The translations under genes and the position numbers were made by a program. From HGM11416 sp045596285 (GTDB lineage: Bacteria > Bacillota > Clostridia > Christensenellales > Borkfalkiaceae), in assembly GCA_045596285.1 (NCBI GenBank), contig JAZOCA010000107.1:1-53887 (forward strand): a stretch of DNA of 53,887 nt, given 5' to 3'. Under the pieces are notes generated by a model. That model searched no databases and was not told where the DNA came from. It saw only the letters and a program-made list of their open reading frames with translations. Position 1 is the stretch's first letter, and the number at the start of each line of letters is the position of its first letter. Of the stretch, positions 1 through 8,879 are shown piece by piece.

Positions 1-1574
1 AACTCATAAATAAAGCTTTTGAATTACAGCTAATTACCGCGGAAGAAGTCGATGTCCTCAATCTTCAATGGTTAGAAGGTTTTATGAATCTTTATAACGC
101 CAACGAAAATTTACAATCTATTGATTATAAATCTATTGGGCATAAAGGCGGCGTTGCCTCCCTTAAAAAATTTATCAATTTTATTCGCTATAAAAAGCAC
201 AATGCCGTTGTAGATAATGATGTAAAAACCATACGTTATTGGATATATTCCCCCGGCGAAAATGCGAATATGTGGGATGAGGTTTATTCCAAGGGCATAA
301 TGGTTATTGGTTGGGGTGAAATAGGCTCTCTTACTTCATTTAATAATAAAAAAGAAATGAAACAAAAAATGAAAGATGTTTTTGATGCATCCTATTCGTA
401 TAAAAATGCAGCGCATGCTACTTGGCAATTCGCCAATGATATGAAACCTGGCGATATTGTTTTTGTTAAAAAAGGCATGCATGTATTGTTAGGGAAAGGC
501 GTTGTTTCATCAGATTATATTTATGACGACTCTCGCAAAGATGGATTTAATCATATTCGTAAGGTAGAATGGACTCATAACGGCGAATGGAAGCATCCAG
601 GTCAAGCTGTTATGAAAACATTGACGGATATAACACCGTATAAAGAATATGTGGAAAAATTAAATGCTTTATTTGACGAAGAATCAATTGAAGAAGAAAT
701 AGAAGAAAAGGAAATATCCTATCCCGTATATACTCGTGAAAATTTCCTTGATGAAGTTTATATTGACGATGTTGAATATGATACGTTGGTCGAACTTTTA
801 AGGACGAAAAAGAATATTGTTTTACAGGGTGCGCCTGGGGTTGGTAAAACGTACGCGGCGAAACGTTTGGCGTATTCCATTATGGGCTTGAAAGATAAAA
901 GCCGCGTTGCTATGGTGCAATTCCACCAAAGTTATTCTTACGAAGATTTTATAATGGGTTTTAGACCGTCGGCAACGGGTTTTGAGCTCAAAAAAGGTAT
1001 ATTCTATAATTTCTGCAAAAAGGCGGAAATCGATAGTGACAACGATTATTTCTTTATTATCGATGAAATCAATCGCGGTAATTTAAGTAAAATTTTCGGC
1101 GAGCTGTTTATGCTTATTGAAAACGATAAACGTGGTACGGAAATTCAACTCCTTTATGCCGATGAAATGTTCTCCATACCAAAAAATGTATATATGATTG
1201 GTATGATGAATACCGCAGATAGAAGTCTTGCAATGATGGACTATGCTTTACGCAGAAGATTTGCGTTCTATGATATGAAACCAGGCTTTGATTCTGAGGG
1301 ATTCCGCTCTTATTGTTCTTCTTTGGATAATGACAAATTTAACCGCCTTATTGCTTGTATCAACGATTTGAATCCAGTTATTGCAAACGATGATTCGCTT
1401 GGCGAGGGATTTTGTATCGGGCATAGCTATTTCTGCAATTTAGATAATATTAACGACAAAACGCTGTCAAGTATTGTGGAATACGAAATTATACCGCTTT
1501 TGAAAGAATATTGGTTTGATGAACCGTCTAAAATTCGTGATTGGAGCGAAAGATTGCGGGGTATTGTTTCGTGA
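1..1574 (+). CDS. mcrB: McrB-type AAA+ restriction GTPase, 5' end outside window
   Basis: This is the motor subunit of a McrBC-type modification-dependent restriction system. The reading frame is open to base 3, so the true start lies upstream and the ATG at 84 is probably internal. Roughly bases 230-650 encode a PUA/EVE-like module (IRYWIYSPG, then MVIGWGEIG, then a GDIVFVKKG stretch) of the kind that reads modified bases. The AAA+ part has Walker A GAPGVGKT at 828-851, Walker B FFIIDEINRG near 1050-1078, and the McrB-family MNTADRS sensor near 1207-1227. GTP specificity is known for the family and cannot be read directly here. The stop overlaps the mcrC start, which indicates translational coupling. 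Confidence 0.9.
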   Translation, partial: LINKAFELQLITAEEVDVLNLQWLEGFMNLYNANENLQSIDYKSIGHKGGVASLKKFINFIRYKKHNAVVDNDVKTIRYWIYSPGENANMWDEVYSKGIMVIGWGEIGSLTSFNNKKEMKQKMKDVFDASYSYKNAAHATWQFANDMKPGDIVFVKKGMHVLLGKGVVSSDYIYDDSRKDGFNHIRKVEWTHNGEWKHPGQAVMKTLTDITPYKEYVEKLNALFDEESIEEEIEEKEISYPVYTRENFLDEVYIDDVEYDTLVELLRTKKNIVLQGAPGVGKTYAAKRLAYSIMGLKDKSRVAMVQFHQSYSYEDFIMGFRPSATGFELKKGIFYNFCKKAEIDSDNDYFFIIDEINRGNLSKIFGELFMLIENDKRGTEIQLLYADEMFSIPKNVYMIGMMNTADRSLAMMDYALRRRFAFYDMKPGFDSEGFRSYCSSLDNDKFNRLIACINDLNPVIANDDSLGEGFCIGHSYFCNLDNINDKTLSSIVEYEIIPLLKEYWFDEPSKIRDWSERLRGIVS

Positions 1575-2623
1575 TTCCCGTTAAAAACGTGTATTATATG
1601 TTATCCTATGCCTTTCAAATTTTGAAAGAGCAAGGATATAAAAATATCGAAACCGAAAATTTTGAAAACACGGCGGAGTTATTCGCGGCGATTTTGATTA
1701 AAGGCGTATCTTTACAAGTAAAACGTGGTCTAAATCAAGAATATATTGCCAAGACGGAGCCGTTATCTACTATTCGAGGAAAAGTCGATATAACTGAATC
1801 CATAAAAGGTCAAACGCTGTTAAAAAAGCAGTTGGTTTGTTCGTACGACGAATTTTCCGTCAATTCGTATTTTAACCGTATTGTAAAATCGACAATGGAA
1901 TTATTATTGCGCGCCGATATATCAAAGGTACGTAAAAAAGAGTTACGTAAACTATTGGTGTATTTCTCCGAGGTGGAAACGCTTGATATATACCATATAA
2001 ATTGGCAAGTACGCTATAATCGCAATAATCAAACGTACCATTTATTGATTTCCATTTGTAATTTGCTTGTAAAAGGCTTATTGCAATCAAATAAGAACGG
2101 GACAAGCAAACTAATGGATTTTTTAGATGAACAAAGAATGTGTCGTTTGTACGAGAAATTCATTTTAGAGTATTATCGCAAGGAATTTCCTGCGATTTGC
2201 GCAAGCGCGTCGCAAATCCCGTGGCAGCTTGACGATGAAGGATTCGAGGACGGTGCAAAATTGCCCGTTATGCAGTCGGATATTATGTTGAAATATAAGG
2301 AAAAAGTCCTTATAATTGATGCAAAATATTACGAACGCACCACGCAAACGCAATATGACGTGCATACTTTACATTCGGGGAATTTATATCAAATTTTTAC
2401 CTATGTAAAAAACAAAGAATCGCAGTTAAAAGACGTTCCGCACGAAGTTTCGGGTATGCTTTTATATGCGAGAACGGACGAAGTAATTTTGCCTAATAAT
2501 ACGTATCGTATGAGTGGCAACAAAATCAGCATAAAAACTCTAAATCTGAATTGTGATTTCTCGGAAATTACAAAACAGTTAAACGATATAGCAATGGAGC
2601 ATTTTGGGGTGTCTATAAGTTAA
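1571..2623 (+). CDS. mcrC: McrC-type restriction endonuclease subunit
   Basis: Nuclease partner of McrB. The preferred start is GTG at 1571, which overlaps the mcrB stop as GTGA and gives an N-terminus IPVKNVYYMLSYAFQ as in E. coli McrC; an upstream ATG at 1541 would overlap mcrB by 34 bases. The PD-(D/E)XK site is visible as a QSDIML strand followed by LIIDAKYY (Asp, then Asp-Ala-Lys) around 2274-2328. A C-terminal NLYQIFTYVKN segment is also typical of the family. The length of about 350 residues is normal. With the EVE-like module of McrB this should cleave DNA carrying modified bases; which modification cannot be told from sequence. Confidence 0.9.
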   Translation: MIPVKNVYYMLSYAFQILKEQGYKNIETENFENTAELFAAILIKGVSLQVKRGLNQEYIAKTEPLSTIRGKVDITESIKGQTLLKKQLVCSYDEFSVNSYFNRIVKSTMELLLRADISKVRKKELRKLLVYFSEVETLDIYHINWQVRYNRNNQTYHLLISICNLLVKGLLQSNKNGTSKLMDFLDEQRMCRLYEKFILEYYRKEFPAICASASQIPWQLDDEGFEDGAKLPVMQSDIMLKYKEKVLIIDAKYYERTTQTQYDVHTLHSGNLYQIFTYVKNKESQLKDVPHEVSGMLLYARTDEVILPNNTYRMSGNKISIKTLNLNCDFSEITKQLNDIAMEHFGVSIS

Positions 2624-2659
2624 TACGAAAGACATATTTTACATTAAGGAGAATTTATT

Positions 2660-2815
2660 ATGCCAGATTGGGCTGTTAATCTAATTGTAGGAATTGTTAC
2701 GGCAATATTAGGTTTTATAGGTGGCTTCTTCACGAAAACGTATCAAATTAAAATTAAACAAAAAGCAAAAGGTAAGAATATTACGCAAAATATTGGAGAT
2801 ATTAAAAATGGATGA
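2660..2815 (+). CDS. small one-TM membrane protein
   Basis: A 51-residue protein with a good ribosome site (AAGGAG, 2646-2651). Residues 4-24 form one hydrophobic helix (AVNLIVGIVTAILGFIGGFF). A basic, Lys-rich tail follows, ending GKNITQNIGDIKNG. The gene overlaps the next one by 8 bases. The tail motif K-G-K-N-I-T-Q is echoed at the start of the next protein (KGDNITQ), which suggests the pair evolved together. Inferred role: membrane partner of the Abi-alpha-like protein. I do not recognise the family. Confidence 0.65.
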   Translation: MPDWAVNLIVGIVTAILGFIGGFFTKTYQIKIKQKAKGKNITQNIGDIKNG

Positions 2816-3557
2816 AATTAAGCAAACAGCCAAAGGAGATAATATAACGCAAAGTACTATTGTCGTTCAAGGGGATTATGTTTGCGGTCTTAATAGAGAA
2901 GAAGTTGTTGAATTGATACAATCGTATGGTTATGTGAACAAAGATGAAATTATTTCCATTGTTCACGAAGCCATTGAAAAAGTTCCCGAAAAGCAAAGAA
3001 TCGCCCCAAATAAACGCATATTTGTTCCGTTAATTCAACAATTATCTTATAGTATGGATGAAGATATATTAAAAGATACTTATATGAAGCTATTGAGTGC
3101 CTCAATGGATTCAACAAAGAGTTCAAAGGTACATCCATCATTTATAAATATCTTATCGCAATTAAATGCGGATGAAATTAAAGTTTTAAATAAATTACCA
3201 CCTACAATAAGGATTCCTAAACCTTTAATAAATTTAAGGATGAAATGGCAAAAAAATTCGGGGTTAGGTCTTACACAAGTAAAATATTTTTCTGATATTG
3301 GTTATGGTATTTGCGACTTTCCGTGGAATATTGGCGTTTATTTGGAAAATTTGGAAAGGTTAAAGTTGATTGATATTCCAATGGGAAAAACTTTAACTAA
3401 TAAAGACTCCTATGAAAAATTGAAACATCACCCAGACATATTGGCTGTAATGGCGCAAAATCAATCGACGGATGAAATAGAGATTACTTACGAGTTTGAT
3501 GAACTATTCTTTGAATTAACACAATTCGGACAAAACTTTATAAAATGTTGTAAATAA
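2808..3557 (+). CDS. Abi-alpha-like (DUF4393-type) protein
   Basis: A 249-residue protein starting at ATG 2808, with GGAGA at 2795-2799 giving normal spacing; an upstream in-frame ATG at 2721 lies inside the membrane gene and is not the start. The segment RIAPNKRIFVPLIQQLSY, then DEDILKDTYMKLLSASMDS and HPSFINILSQLNADE, resembles the Abi-alpha family, whose members occur in phage abortive-infection settings. This is recognition by pattern, not by search. Residues 5-22 carry a KGDNITQ/VVQGD element like the tail of the preceding small protein. Its position after mcrBC supports a defence role. Confidence 0.65.
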   Translation: MDEIKQTAKGDNITQSTIVVQGDYVCGLNREEVVELIQSYGYVNKDEIISIVHEAIEKVPEKQRIAPNKRIFVPLIQQLSYSMDEDILKDTYMKLLSASMDSTKSSKVHPSFINILSQLNADEIKVLNKLPPTIRIPKPLINLRMKWQKNSGLGLTQVKYFSDIGYGICDFPWNIGVYLENLERLKLIDIPMGKTLTNKDSYEKLKHHPDILAVMAQNQSTDEIEITYEFDELFFELTQFGQNFIKCCK

Positions 3558-3561
3558 TGTT

Positions 3562-3597
3562 AAACGGCGCGGTAGTAAAATTACTATCACGCCGTTT
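3562..3597. terminator. bidirectional hairpin terminator after Abi-alpha
   Basis: Inverted repeat: AAACGGCG pairs with CGCCGTTT, and inside it TAGTAA pairs with TTACTA. It has A-rich and T-rich flanks on either side. It closes the defence cluster. Confidence 0.75.
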
Positions 3598-3800
3598 TAA
3601 TGTCAAGCCGAATTTTAGGGCATAAACAACGCAAATCAAACCTTTCGGTTCAACTTACGCTCATAGTGGTGCACCACAAAAAAAAGCAAGTACAAAAAAG
3701 TACTTGTTTTTTTTATTGTATAAAAAGAAAATGGCGATTTTTTGATTAAGGTGGGGTAGTTTGATACGCAAATGTGGAAAAAATATATTTTTACAACTCC

Positions 3801-3829
3801 TTGACATACCAAGTTTTTTGGTATATAAT
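3801..3829 (+). promoter_or_regulatory. sigma-A promoter with palindromic spacer
   Basis: TTGACA at 3801-3806 and TATAAT at 3824-3829 are separated by 17 bp, a consensus promoter. The spacer itself is an inverted repeat, TACCAA-N5-TTGGTA, which could be an operator lying between the two hexamers. It drives the lipoprotein gene at 4045. Confidence 0.85.
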
Positions 3830-3846
3830 GAAAATAGTACTATCGA

Positions 3847-3878
3847 TAATAATTATATATCTAGCGATATAATTATTA
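3847..3878 (+). promoter_or_regulatory. 12-bp hairpin at the start of the leader
   Basis: A perfect inverted repeat, TAATAATTATAT / ATATAATTATTA with an 8-nt loop, lies about 12-15 bases after the predicted transcription start. It is entirely A/T in the stem and may be an RNA stabiliser or an operator. No U-tract follows, so it is not a terminator. Confidence 0.4.
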
Positions 3879-3993
3879 AACGTAGGGTAAAAGAAGAAAA
3901 CAAAATGTTTTTTGATAATTATTAACAAAAAAGGCTTTGCTTACGTAAACGTTAAACAAAATATATTTATTCATATATTTATTCCCTTAAGAA

Positions 3994-4004
3994 ATTAACC
4001 GGTT
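3994..4004. promoter_or_regulatory. candidate LacI-type operator
   Basis: ATTAACCGGTT contains the 8-bp palindrome AACCGGTT with the CG centre usual for LacI-family operators. The same 11-mer occurs at 19082-19092 upstream of a GH43-LacI operon. Binding is inferred only. Confidence 0.3.
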
Positions 4005-4044
4005 ATCGTGACCAAGCCACAAAAAAACTTATTGGAGTTAGGAA

Positions 4045-7000
4045 ATGAAAAAAATAATTCTTGCTATTATGGTTGTGATTGCTATGCTTTCTTGCCTTAC
4101 CGCTTGCGGAATGGGCGGTGGTGGCGGTGGTGGCGGAAACGGCGTTAACAGTTCTAGCACGAGTGTTGGCGGAGGCGATTCTTCCACCGTGCTTATAACG
4201 CTTGAAACGCCAGTTGTAACTATTTCTGAAAATGGGATGGCTACTTGGAATGAAGTTAAAAACGCTAACGGATATTTGTATTACGTTAACGGCGAAGAAT
4301 TTAGCACGAGTGATACTTCGGTTGCATTAAAAGATGGCGATAGTATTAAGGTTATGGCGTTTGGCGACGGTGTAGCCTATAAAAACAGCGCTTTTAGCAA
4401 AACCAAAACTTACACGGCAAAACAAACGTTGGCAAAATCCACTATTTTGCAAGTTTTGAATGGGGAAGTAGGTAACGAATATTGGGTAGAAGGTTTAGTT
4501 TGCGCTACGGGTGCAGGCAACTTCCTTTTAACCGATAATGACGGAAACTATTTATACGTATATACTCAAAGTTCACACGGTTTTGTGGTTGGCGATTTTG
4601 TTAAGGTTGTTGGTAAAACTTCTTTATACTGGGATAAGATCGAATTAAAAGATATAACCGAAGCGACTAAAATAAGCGGTAATAATCAAATAAACGTGGG
4701 TAAGCCTGTACTTGCAAACGGCGCGTATTTAGAAGAAAAACTTCAAGAATTGGTTGTTGGCGAATATATTTCTTTTGTTGGAACTTTGCAAATAAGCGGT
4801 AATTACCTTAATATTAAAGTGGACGGTTTAAACGGAGCGCTTGTTTCTTTAATCTATTCGGGCGATCCTTTAGAAGATGGAAAAACCTATACTTTTACCG
4901 GTTATATTATTTACCTATCCGGTCAATCTAACAAGTATATAAACGTTATAGCAACTTCGGTTAAAGTTTACGGCGAAGAAGTTAATGCGTGCGATTATTG
5001 TGGCGAAAGTTTAAGTAGCGGTAATCATAGCGAATTAGATTGCGGGCATAGGGCTTGCCAAAATGGAAACCACGAAGTTTGCGAATATTGTGAAGAATAC
5101 CTTTGCTTAGGCAATCATAATGAATTAGATTGCGGGCATAAAGCATGCCAAGGCGGAAACCACGAACTTTGCGAATATTGCAAAGAATACCTTTGCTTAG
5201 GTAATCATAGCGAATTAGATTGCGGGCATAAGGCTTGCCAAAGCGGCAACCACGAACTTTGCGAATATTGCGAAAAACACCTTTGCTTAGGTAATCATAG
5301 TGAATTAGATTGCGGGCATAGGGCATGCCAAAATGGAAACCACGAACTTAGCCAATATTGCAAAGAATACCTTTGCGCAGGTAATCATAACGAATTAGAT
5401 TGCGGGCATAAAGCATGCCAAGGCGGTAACCACGAACTTTGCGAATATTGCGAAGAATACCTTTGCTTAGGTAATCATAACGAATTAAATTGCGGGCATA
5501 GGGCATGCCAAGGTGGAAACCACGAACTTTGCGAATATTGTAAAGAACACCTTTGCTTAGGTAATCATAGTGAATTAGATTGCGGGCATAGGGCTTGCCA
5601 AAATGGAAACCACGAACTTTGCGAATATTGCAAAGAATACCTTTGCGCAGGCAATCATAGCGAATTAGATTGCGGGCATAGGGCTTGCCAAAATGGAAAC
5701 CACGAACTTTGCGAATATTGCGAAGAATACCTTTGCGCAGGTAATCATAGCGAATGTGGAAAATGCGTTCACGCTGATGAAAATGCAGATATAAAATGTG
5801 ATAAATGTGGCGAGATAATAATGCCCGAAGAAAACTCTGTACTTAACTTATTGCAAGCAATAAATTTGGGGCTTAGCTACTCGCACAACAAATACAGTTC
5901 GGCAAAATATTACGTAACGGGGCTAATTTTAGAAGTATACAATAGCACTTACGGAAATATGTACCTTACCGACGAGCAAGGAAACACATTCACTATTTAC
6001 GGCACGTACGATTCAAATGATAATCGTTACGATTCTTTTGAATATAAGCCCGTTAAAGGCGACGTAATTACCGTTTATGGATCAATAGGAAAATATTCTA
6101 AAACCGCACAGATGAAAAACGGCGTTTTAACGGAATGCGTTGCTCACGTTCACGATTATCAAGGCGGATCTTGCACTACCGATTACACCTGTACCGTCTG
6201 CGGTGGGGTAAAGAAGGGAACGCACTCTATAATTTCGGCAACTTGCACCACTTCTGGGTATTGTGAAGTTTGTAATTTACAGTTAAACGATACGCTTGGG
6301 CATAACTGGGTAAGCGCGAACTGCGAAACCCCAAAACGTTGCGTTCGTTGCGGTACAACAGAAGGTGAAGCGCTTGGGCACAAGTGGGTAAATGGAAGTT
6401 GCGTAGATAGGGCTGTGTGCTATAATTGTTCAGCCCTTCATCCAGACGAGCCCGCAGGGCATAAGTGGATAAGCGCAACCTGTTTAAATGCAAAAACCTG
6501 TTCTGTTTGTTCTGAAACGGAAGGCGAGCCTTTAGGTCATGAAATGCATTTAGCAACTTGCAATGCGGCAACCACTTGCAACAGATGCGGTTATATTCCG
6601 CAAGGCGCTAACGCTAACGGGCATAGTTTTGTAAACGGCGCTTGTAGCGTATGTAGCGCCATCTATCCCAGTCAAGGATTTGAGTTTACTTTTGTAAAAG
6701 ACGATATTAACGGCAATTATTATAAAATTACTGGCAAGGGCTCTTGTGTGGACTTAAACGTTATTATTCCCGACGTTTATACTGGCGAAGAAGGAACTTT
6801 CCCCGTAAGGCATATAGGGGTAGCGATATTTAATAACTGCTCAATTGAAAGCATAGTTATTCCCGATACCATCGTGTTAATAGATCAATTTGCATTTATT
6901 AAATGCGCTTTCTTAACCGAAATAAATATTCCCGCAAGCGTAACTACCATAGAAACCGAAGCAATTAGTCAATGTTCTAATTTAGAAAGGATTAACGTTG

Positions 7001-7731
7001 CCAAAGATAATCCTGCGTATAAGTCTATAGACGGTGTGCTTTATACCGCGGACGGAAGAACTTTGGTAGTTTACCCCATGGGCAAAAAAGACGCGACCTT
7101 TATTATACCAAGCGACGTGACCAACGTTGCGCGATACGCATTTGCAAACTGCGTAAACTTGAAAAAACTCGTTTTCCCCGAAGGGCTTGAAAAGACGGAA
7201 GTTTTATCGGTAAGCTATTGCAAGAGTGTAGAAGAAGTAGTTTTACCATCTACAATGCGTGAAATATCTGGGCAGATGTTCTTATGGTGTACGAGTTTAT
7301 CAAAAATCAATATACCAGAAAGCGTTAGCGTAATACATTCGTCTGCTTTTCAACATTGTTCTTCTTTAGTTAGTATAGAACTTCACGAAAATATACGCGG
7401 TATCGGCGGATATGCTTTTTCTTACAGCGGATTGCAATCGGTAACTATTTTAGCTAACGTAACCGAAATACAAGATTATACATTCTCTTCTTGCAATTCT
7501 TTAAAAACCGTTATTTTAGGCGTTAGCGTTACTAAAATAGGAACTAGCGCATTTAGCACGGCTGGCACTACCGTTTATTACTTGGGTAGCGAAGAAGACT
7601 GGGCGAAGATTACAAGTATAGGTTTACTTAACGACGCTTTAAACAACGGACCTGCCTTTTATAGCGAAACCGCGCCGAGCAAAGAAGGGAAATTCTGGCG
7701 CTACGTAAACGGAGTTCCCACTCTTTGGTAA
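4045..7731 (+). CDS. large surface lipoprotein with Cys/His tandem repeats and LRR_5-like C-terminus
   Basis: A 1228-residue exported lipoprotein. The signal peptide ends at LSCLTAC, followed by a Gly-rich, Ser-rich linker. Residues about 130-310 look like OB-fold modules (YWVEGLVCATG, then GDFVKVVGK). Residues about 316-575 are eight full copies plus a partial copy of a 30-residue repeat with invariant Cys and His (pattern GNHxELDCGHxAC then GNHELCEYC). A second OB-like segment follows near residues 605-695. Next come CxxC/GH repeats of the GHxW-CxxC type common in clostridial surface proteins. The C-terminal ~350 residues are BspA-like leucine-rich repeats (VIPDTIVLIDQFAFIKC and similar). 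The Cys/His content suggests metal binding outside the membrane. The biological role is unknown. Confidence 0.8.
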   Translation: MKKIILAIMVVIAMLSCLTACGMGGGGGGGGNGVNSSSTSVGGGDSSTVLITLETPVVTISENGMATWNEVKNANGYLYYVNGEEFSTSDTSVALKDGDSIKVMAFGDGVAYKNSAFSKTKTYTAKQTLAKSTILQVLNGEVGNEYWVEGLVCATGAGNFLLTDNDGNYLYVYTQSSHGFVVGDFVKVVGKTSLYWDKIELKDITEATKISGNNQINVGKPVLANGAYLEEKLQELVVGEYISFVGTLQISGNYLNIKVDGLNGALVSLIYSGDPLEDGKTYTFTGYIIYLSGQSNKYINVIATSVKVYGEEVNACDYCGESLSSGNHSELDCGHRACQNGNHEVCEYCEEYLCLGNHNELDCGHKACQGGNHELCEYCKEYLCLGNHSELDCGHKACQSGNHELCEYCEKHLCLGNHSELDCGHRACQNGNHELSQYCKEYLCAGNHNELDCGHKACQGGNHELCEYCEEYLCLGNHNELNCGHRACQGGNHELCEYCKEHLCLGNHSELDCGHRACQNGNHELCEYCKEYLCAGNHSELDCGHRACQNGNHELCEYCEEYLCAGNHSECGKCVHADENADIKCDKCGEIIMPEENSVLNLLQAINLGLSYSHNKYSSAKYYVTGLILEVYNSTYGNMYLTDEQGNTFTIYGTYDSNDNRYDSFEYKPVKGDVITVYGSIGKYSKTAQMKNGVLTECVAHVHDYQGGSCTTDYTCTVCGGVKKGTHSIISATCTTSGYCEVCNLQLNDTLGHNWVSANCETPKRCVRCGTTEGEALGHKWVNGSCVDRAVCYNCSALHPDEPAGHKWISATCLNAKTCSVCSETEGEPLGHEMHLATCNAATTCNRCGYIPQGANANGHSFVNGACSVCSAIYPSQGFEFTFVKDDINGNYYKITGKGSCVDLNVIIPDVYTGEEGTFPVRHIGVAIFNNCSIESIVIPDTIVLIDQFAFIKCAFLTEINIPASVTTIETEAISQCSNLERINVAKDNPAYKSIDGVLYTADGRTLVVYPMGKKDATFIIPSDVTNVARYAFANCVNLKKLVFPEGLEKTEVLSVSYCKSVEEVVLPSTMREISGQMFLWCTSLSKINIPESVSVIHSSAFQHCSSLVSIELHENIRGIGGYAFSYSGLQSVTILANVTEIQDYTFSSCNSLKTVILGVSVTKIGTSAFSTAGTTVYYLGSEEDWAKITSIGLLNDALNNGPAFYSETAPSKEGKFWRYVNGVPTLW
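4990..5767 (+). repeat. 90-bp in-frame tandem repeat array
   Basis: Eight full units of 90 bp and one partial unit encode a 30-residue Cys/His module. Units differ mainly at a few positions (N/S before ELD, K/R after CGH, L/A before GNH). Unit 4 reads ELSQYC in place of ELCEYC and so loses one Cys. The near-identity suggests recent expansion, and copy number is likely variable between strains. Confidence 0.9.
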
Positions 7732-7817
7732 TTAAAATGGCTGAAAAAGCAAGATTAAAAACTTTACTAAGCGAATTTAAAAAGGCGGTATATCGGCATA
7801 ATTATAGGTAAAAAGTT

Positions 7818-8879
7818 ATGAAATTTTTAAAAATAGTTTATGATATCTCAAATGAAGAGTGTAAGTTTATACCGATAGACGGCAAGCGTCACGCTGTAAC
7901 GCAAGGGCTTTGCGCTTTAGCAACTGAAAGTGAAAATGGGGTTTTTAAGGTTGAAACGATTACTTGGGAAAAGCAAGATCCCAACGATAAAAGGTCAGAA
8001 AAAAAAGAAATACACAAATCTCATACCCTAAGGGAAGGCGAAGAGCGTCAAGACAGTTACAGTATAACGAAGTGGAGTTATTTGGAAGGTTTGTTTTACG
8101 TGCGGTGGACTTACGTTGTTACCGTGGTAGATGGCGAAGTGGCTTTAAAGCAAAGCAAAGATCCCGTTATAAAGGCGCAAACGTACGTAGAAATGGGCGA
8201 GTATGAAAAAGCGGACGCTATTTTAGCAGACATTTTAGCGCCCGATCCCAACCATTATTATTTTGTAAACAAGCAGGCAAACGAACTTCAGGCGTATAGG
8301 TACGAATTTGGACTTGGAGTAAAAAAAGATCTTGATAAAGCGTATAAGCACTATCTTTTTGCACGCTCCTTTAATAACGTTGCGCGTTTTATGGGTATGG
8401 GTTACGGAAAGGGCGTATTTGAAGAAGATTATCGCTTGATTGAGTGGTGTGAATACCACGTTTTAAAACTATTACACGCGATAGGCGAGCGCGAATACGC
8501 CGAATACGTGATGAACTGGAATGCTAATTACTGGATTTACGATAGCGAAGAAAAGGAAGCTGACAAATATAGTTTAAAATTTAAGTCTATTGCGCTATGC
8601 CGTAAGCAGGTTTGCGAGTGGATGATGGAAAGAAAGAAGGTCAAAGAAGTAGATGCAGAAAAGTTTGCTCTTTATTTGGGCGCATATTTCAGTTATTTAA
8701 AAAACGGGCATGAAGGCGCTTGCAGTTACGTGTATGAAGACTGGGAAGATGGATCAAAGTCTAACCAAACAAGCACTTGGCGGGCTATTAATTATATTGA
8801 AGAAAGTAGCCAACAAGGTGATGAGTTTGCTATTCGCGGAATAGAATTTATGCAATCTTTAAAGGGGAATAAACAATGA
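7818..8879 (+). CDS. hypothetical protein, possibly TPR/Sel1-like middle
   Basis: A 353-residue cytosolic protein that I do not recognise. There is no signal peptide. Around residues 110-190 a run YVEMGEYEKADAILADIL then FGLGVKKDLDKAYKHYLFA resembles TPR or Sel1-type helical repeats. The C-terminal part has YIEESSQQGDEFAIRGIEF, also Sel1-like. The ribosome site is weak (AGGTAAAA). Its last four bases overlap the next start (ATGA), so the two are co-translated. It lies directly after the lipoprotein gene with no obvious terminator, so it may be read from the same promoter. Confidence 0.6.
   Translation: MKFLKIVYDISNEECKFIPIDGKRHAVTQGLCALATESENGVFKVETITWEKQDPNDKRSEKKEIHKSHTLREGEERQDSYSITKWSYLEGLFYVRWTYVVTVVDGEVALKQSKDPVIKAQTYVEMGEYEKADAILADILAPDPNHYYFVNKQANELQAYRYEFGLGVKKDLDKAYKHYLFARSFNNVARFMGMGYGKGVFEEDYRLIEWCEYHVLKLLHAIGEREYAEYVMNWNANYWIYDSEEKEADKYSLKFKSIALCRKQVCEWMMERKKVKEVDAEKFALYLGAYFSYLKNGHEGACSYVYEDWEDGSKSNQTSTWRAINYIEESSQQGDEFAIRGIEFMQSLKGNKQ

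Larger units (their letters stand above)
3598..4044 (+). other. non-coding interval with palindrome, terminator and leader
   Basis: I see no credible gene here. It holds a perfect 12-bp palindrome GTGGTGCACCAC at 3666-3677 and a second terminator-like hairpin at 3680-3714 (CAAGTAC / GTACTTG followed by eight T). After these come the promoter and about 210-nt leader of the next gene. The segment 3601-3680 shows no coding signature and could be the right boundary of the defence insertion; that is a guess. Confidence 0.5.

Noticed and set aside
1541..1570. ATG 1541 as mcrC start
   Set aside because: GTG 1571 overlaps the mcrB stop as GTGA and gives the family-typical N-terminus.
2721..2807. Upstream ATG extension of the Abi-alpha-like gene
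   Set aside because: It lies inside the 51-aa membrane gene in another frame and has no ribosome site; ATG 2808 has a good one.
4982..5326. Minus-strand frame across the 90-bp repeats
   Set aside because: Repetitive shadow of the plus-strand Cys/His repeat; not protein-like.
4990..5767. Considered as a CRISPR-like array
   Set aside because: Units are contiguous, 90 bp, in frame and coding; there are no spacers.
7737..7811. 24-codon ORF (MAEKARLKTLLSEF...) before the gene at 7818
   Set aside because: No ribosome site; too short to support, possibly debris.
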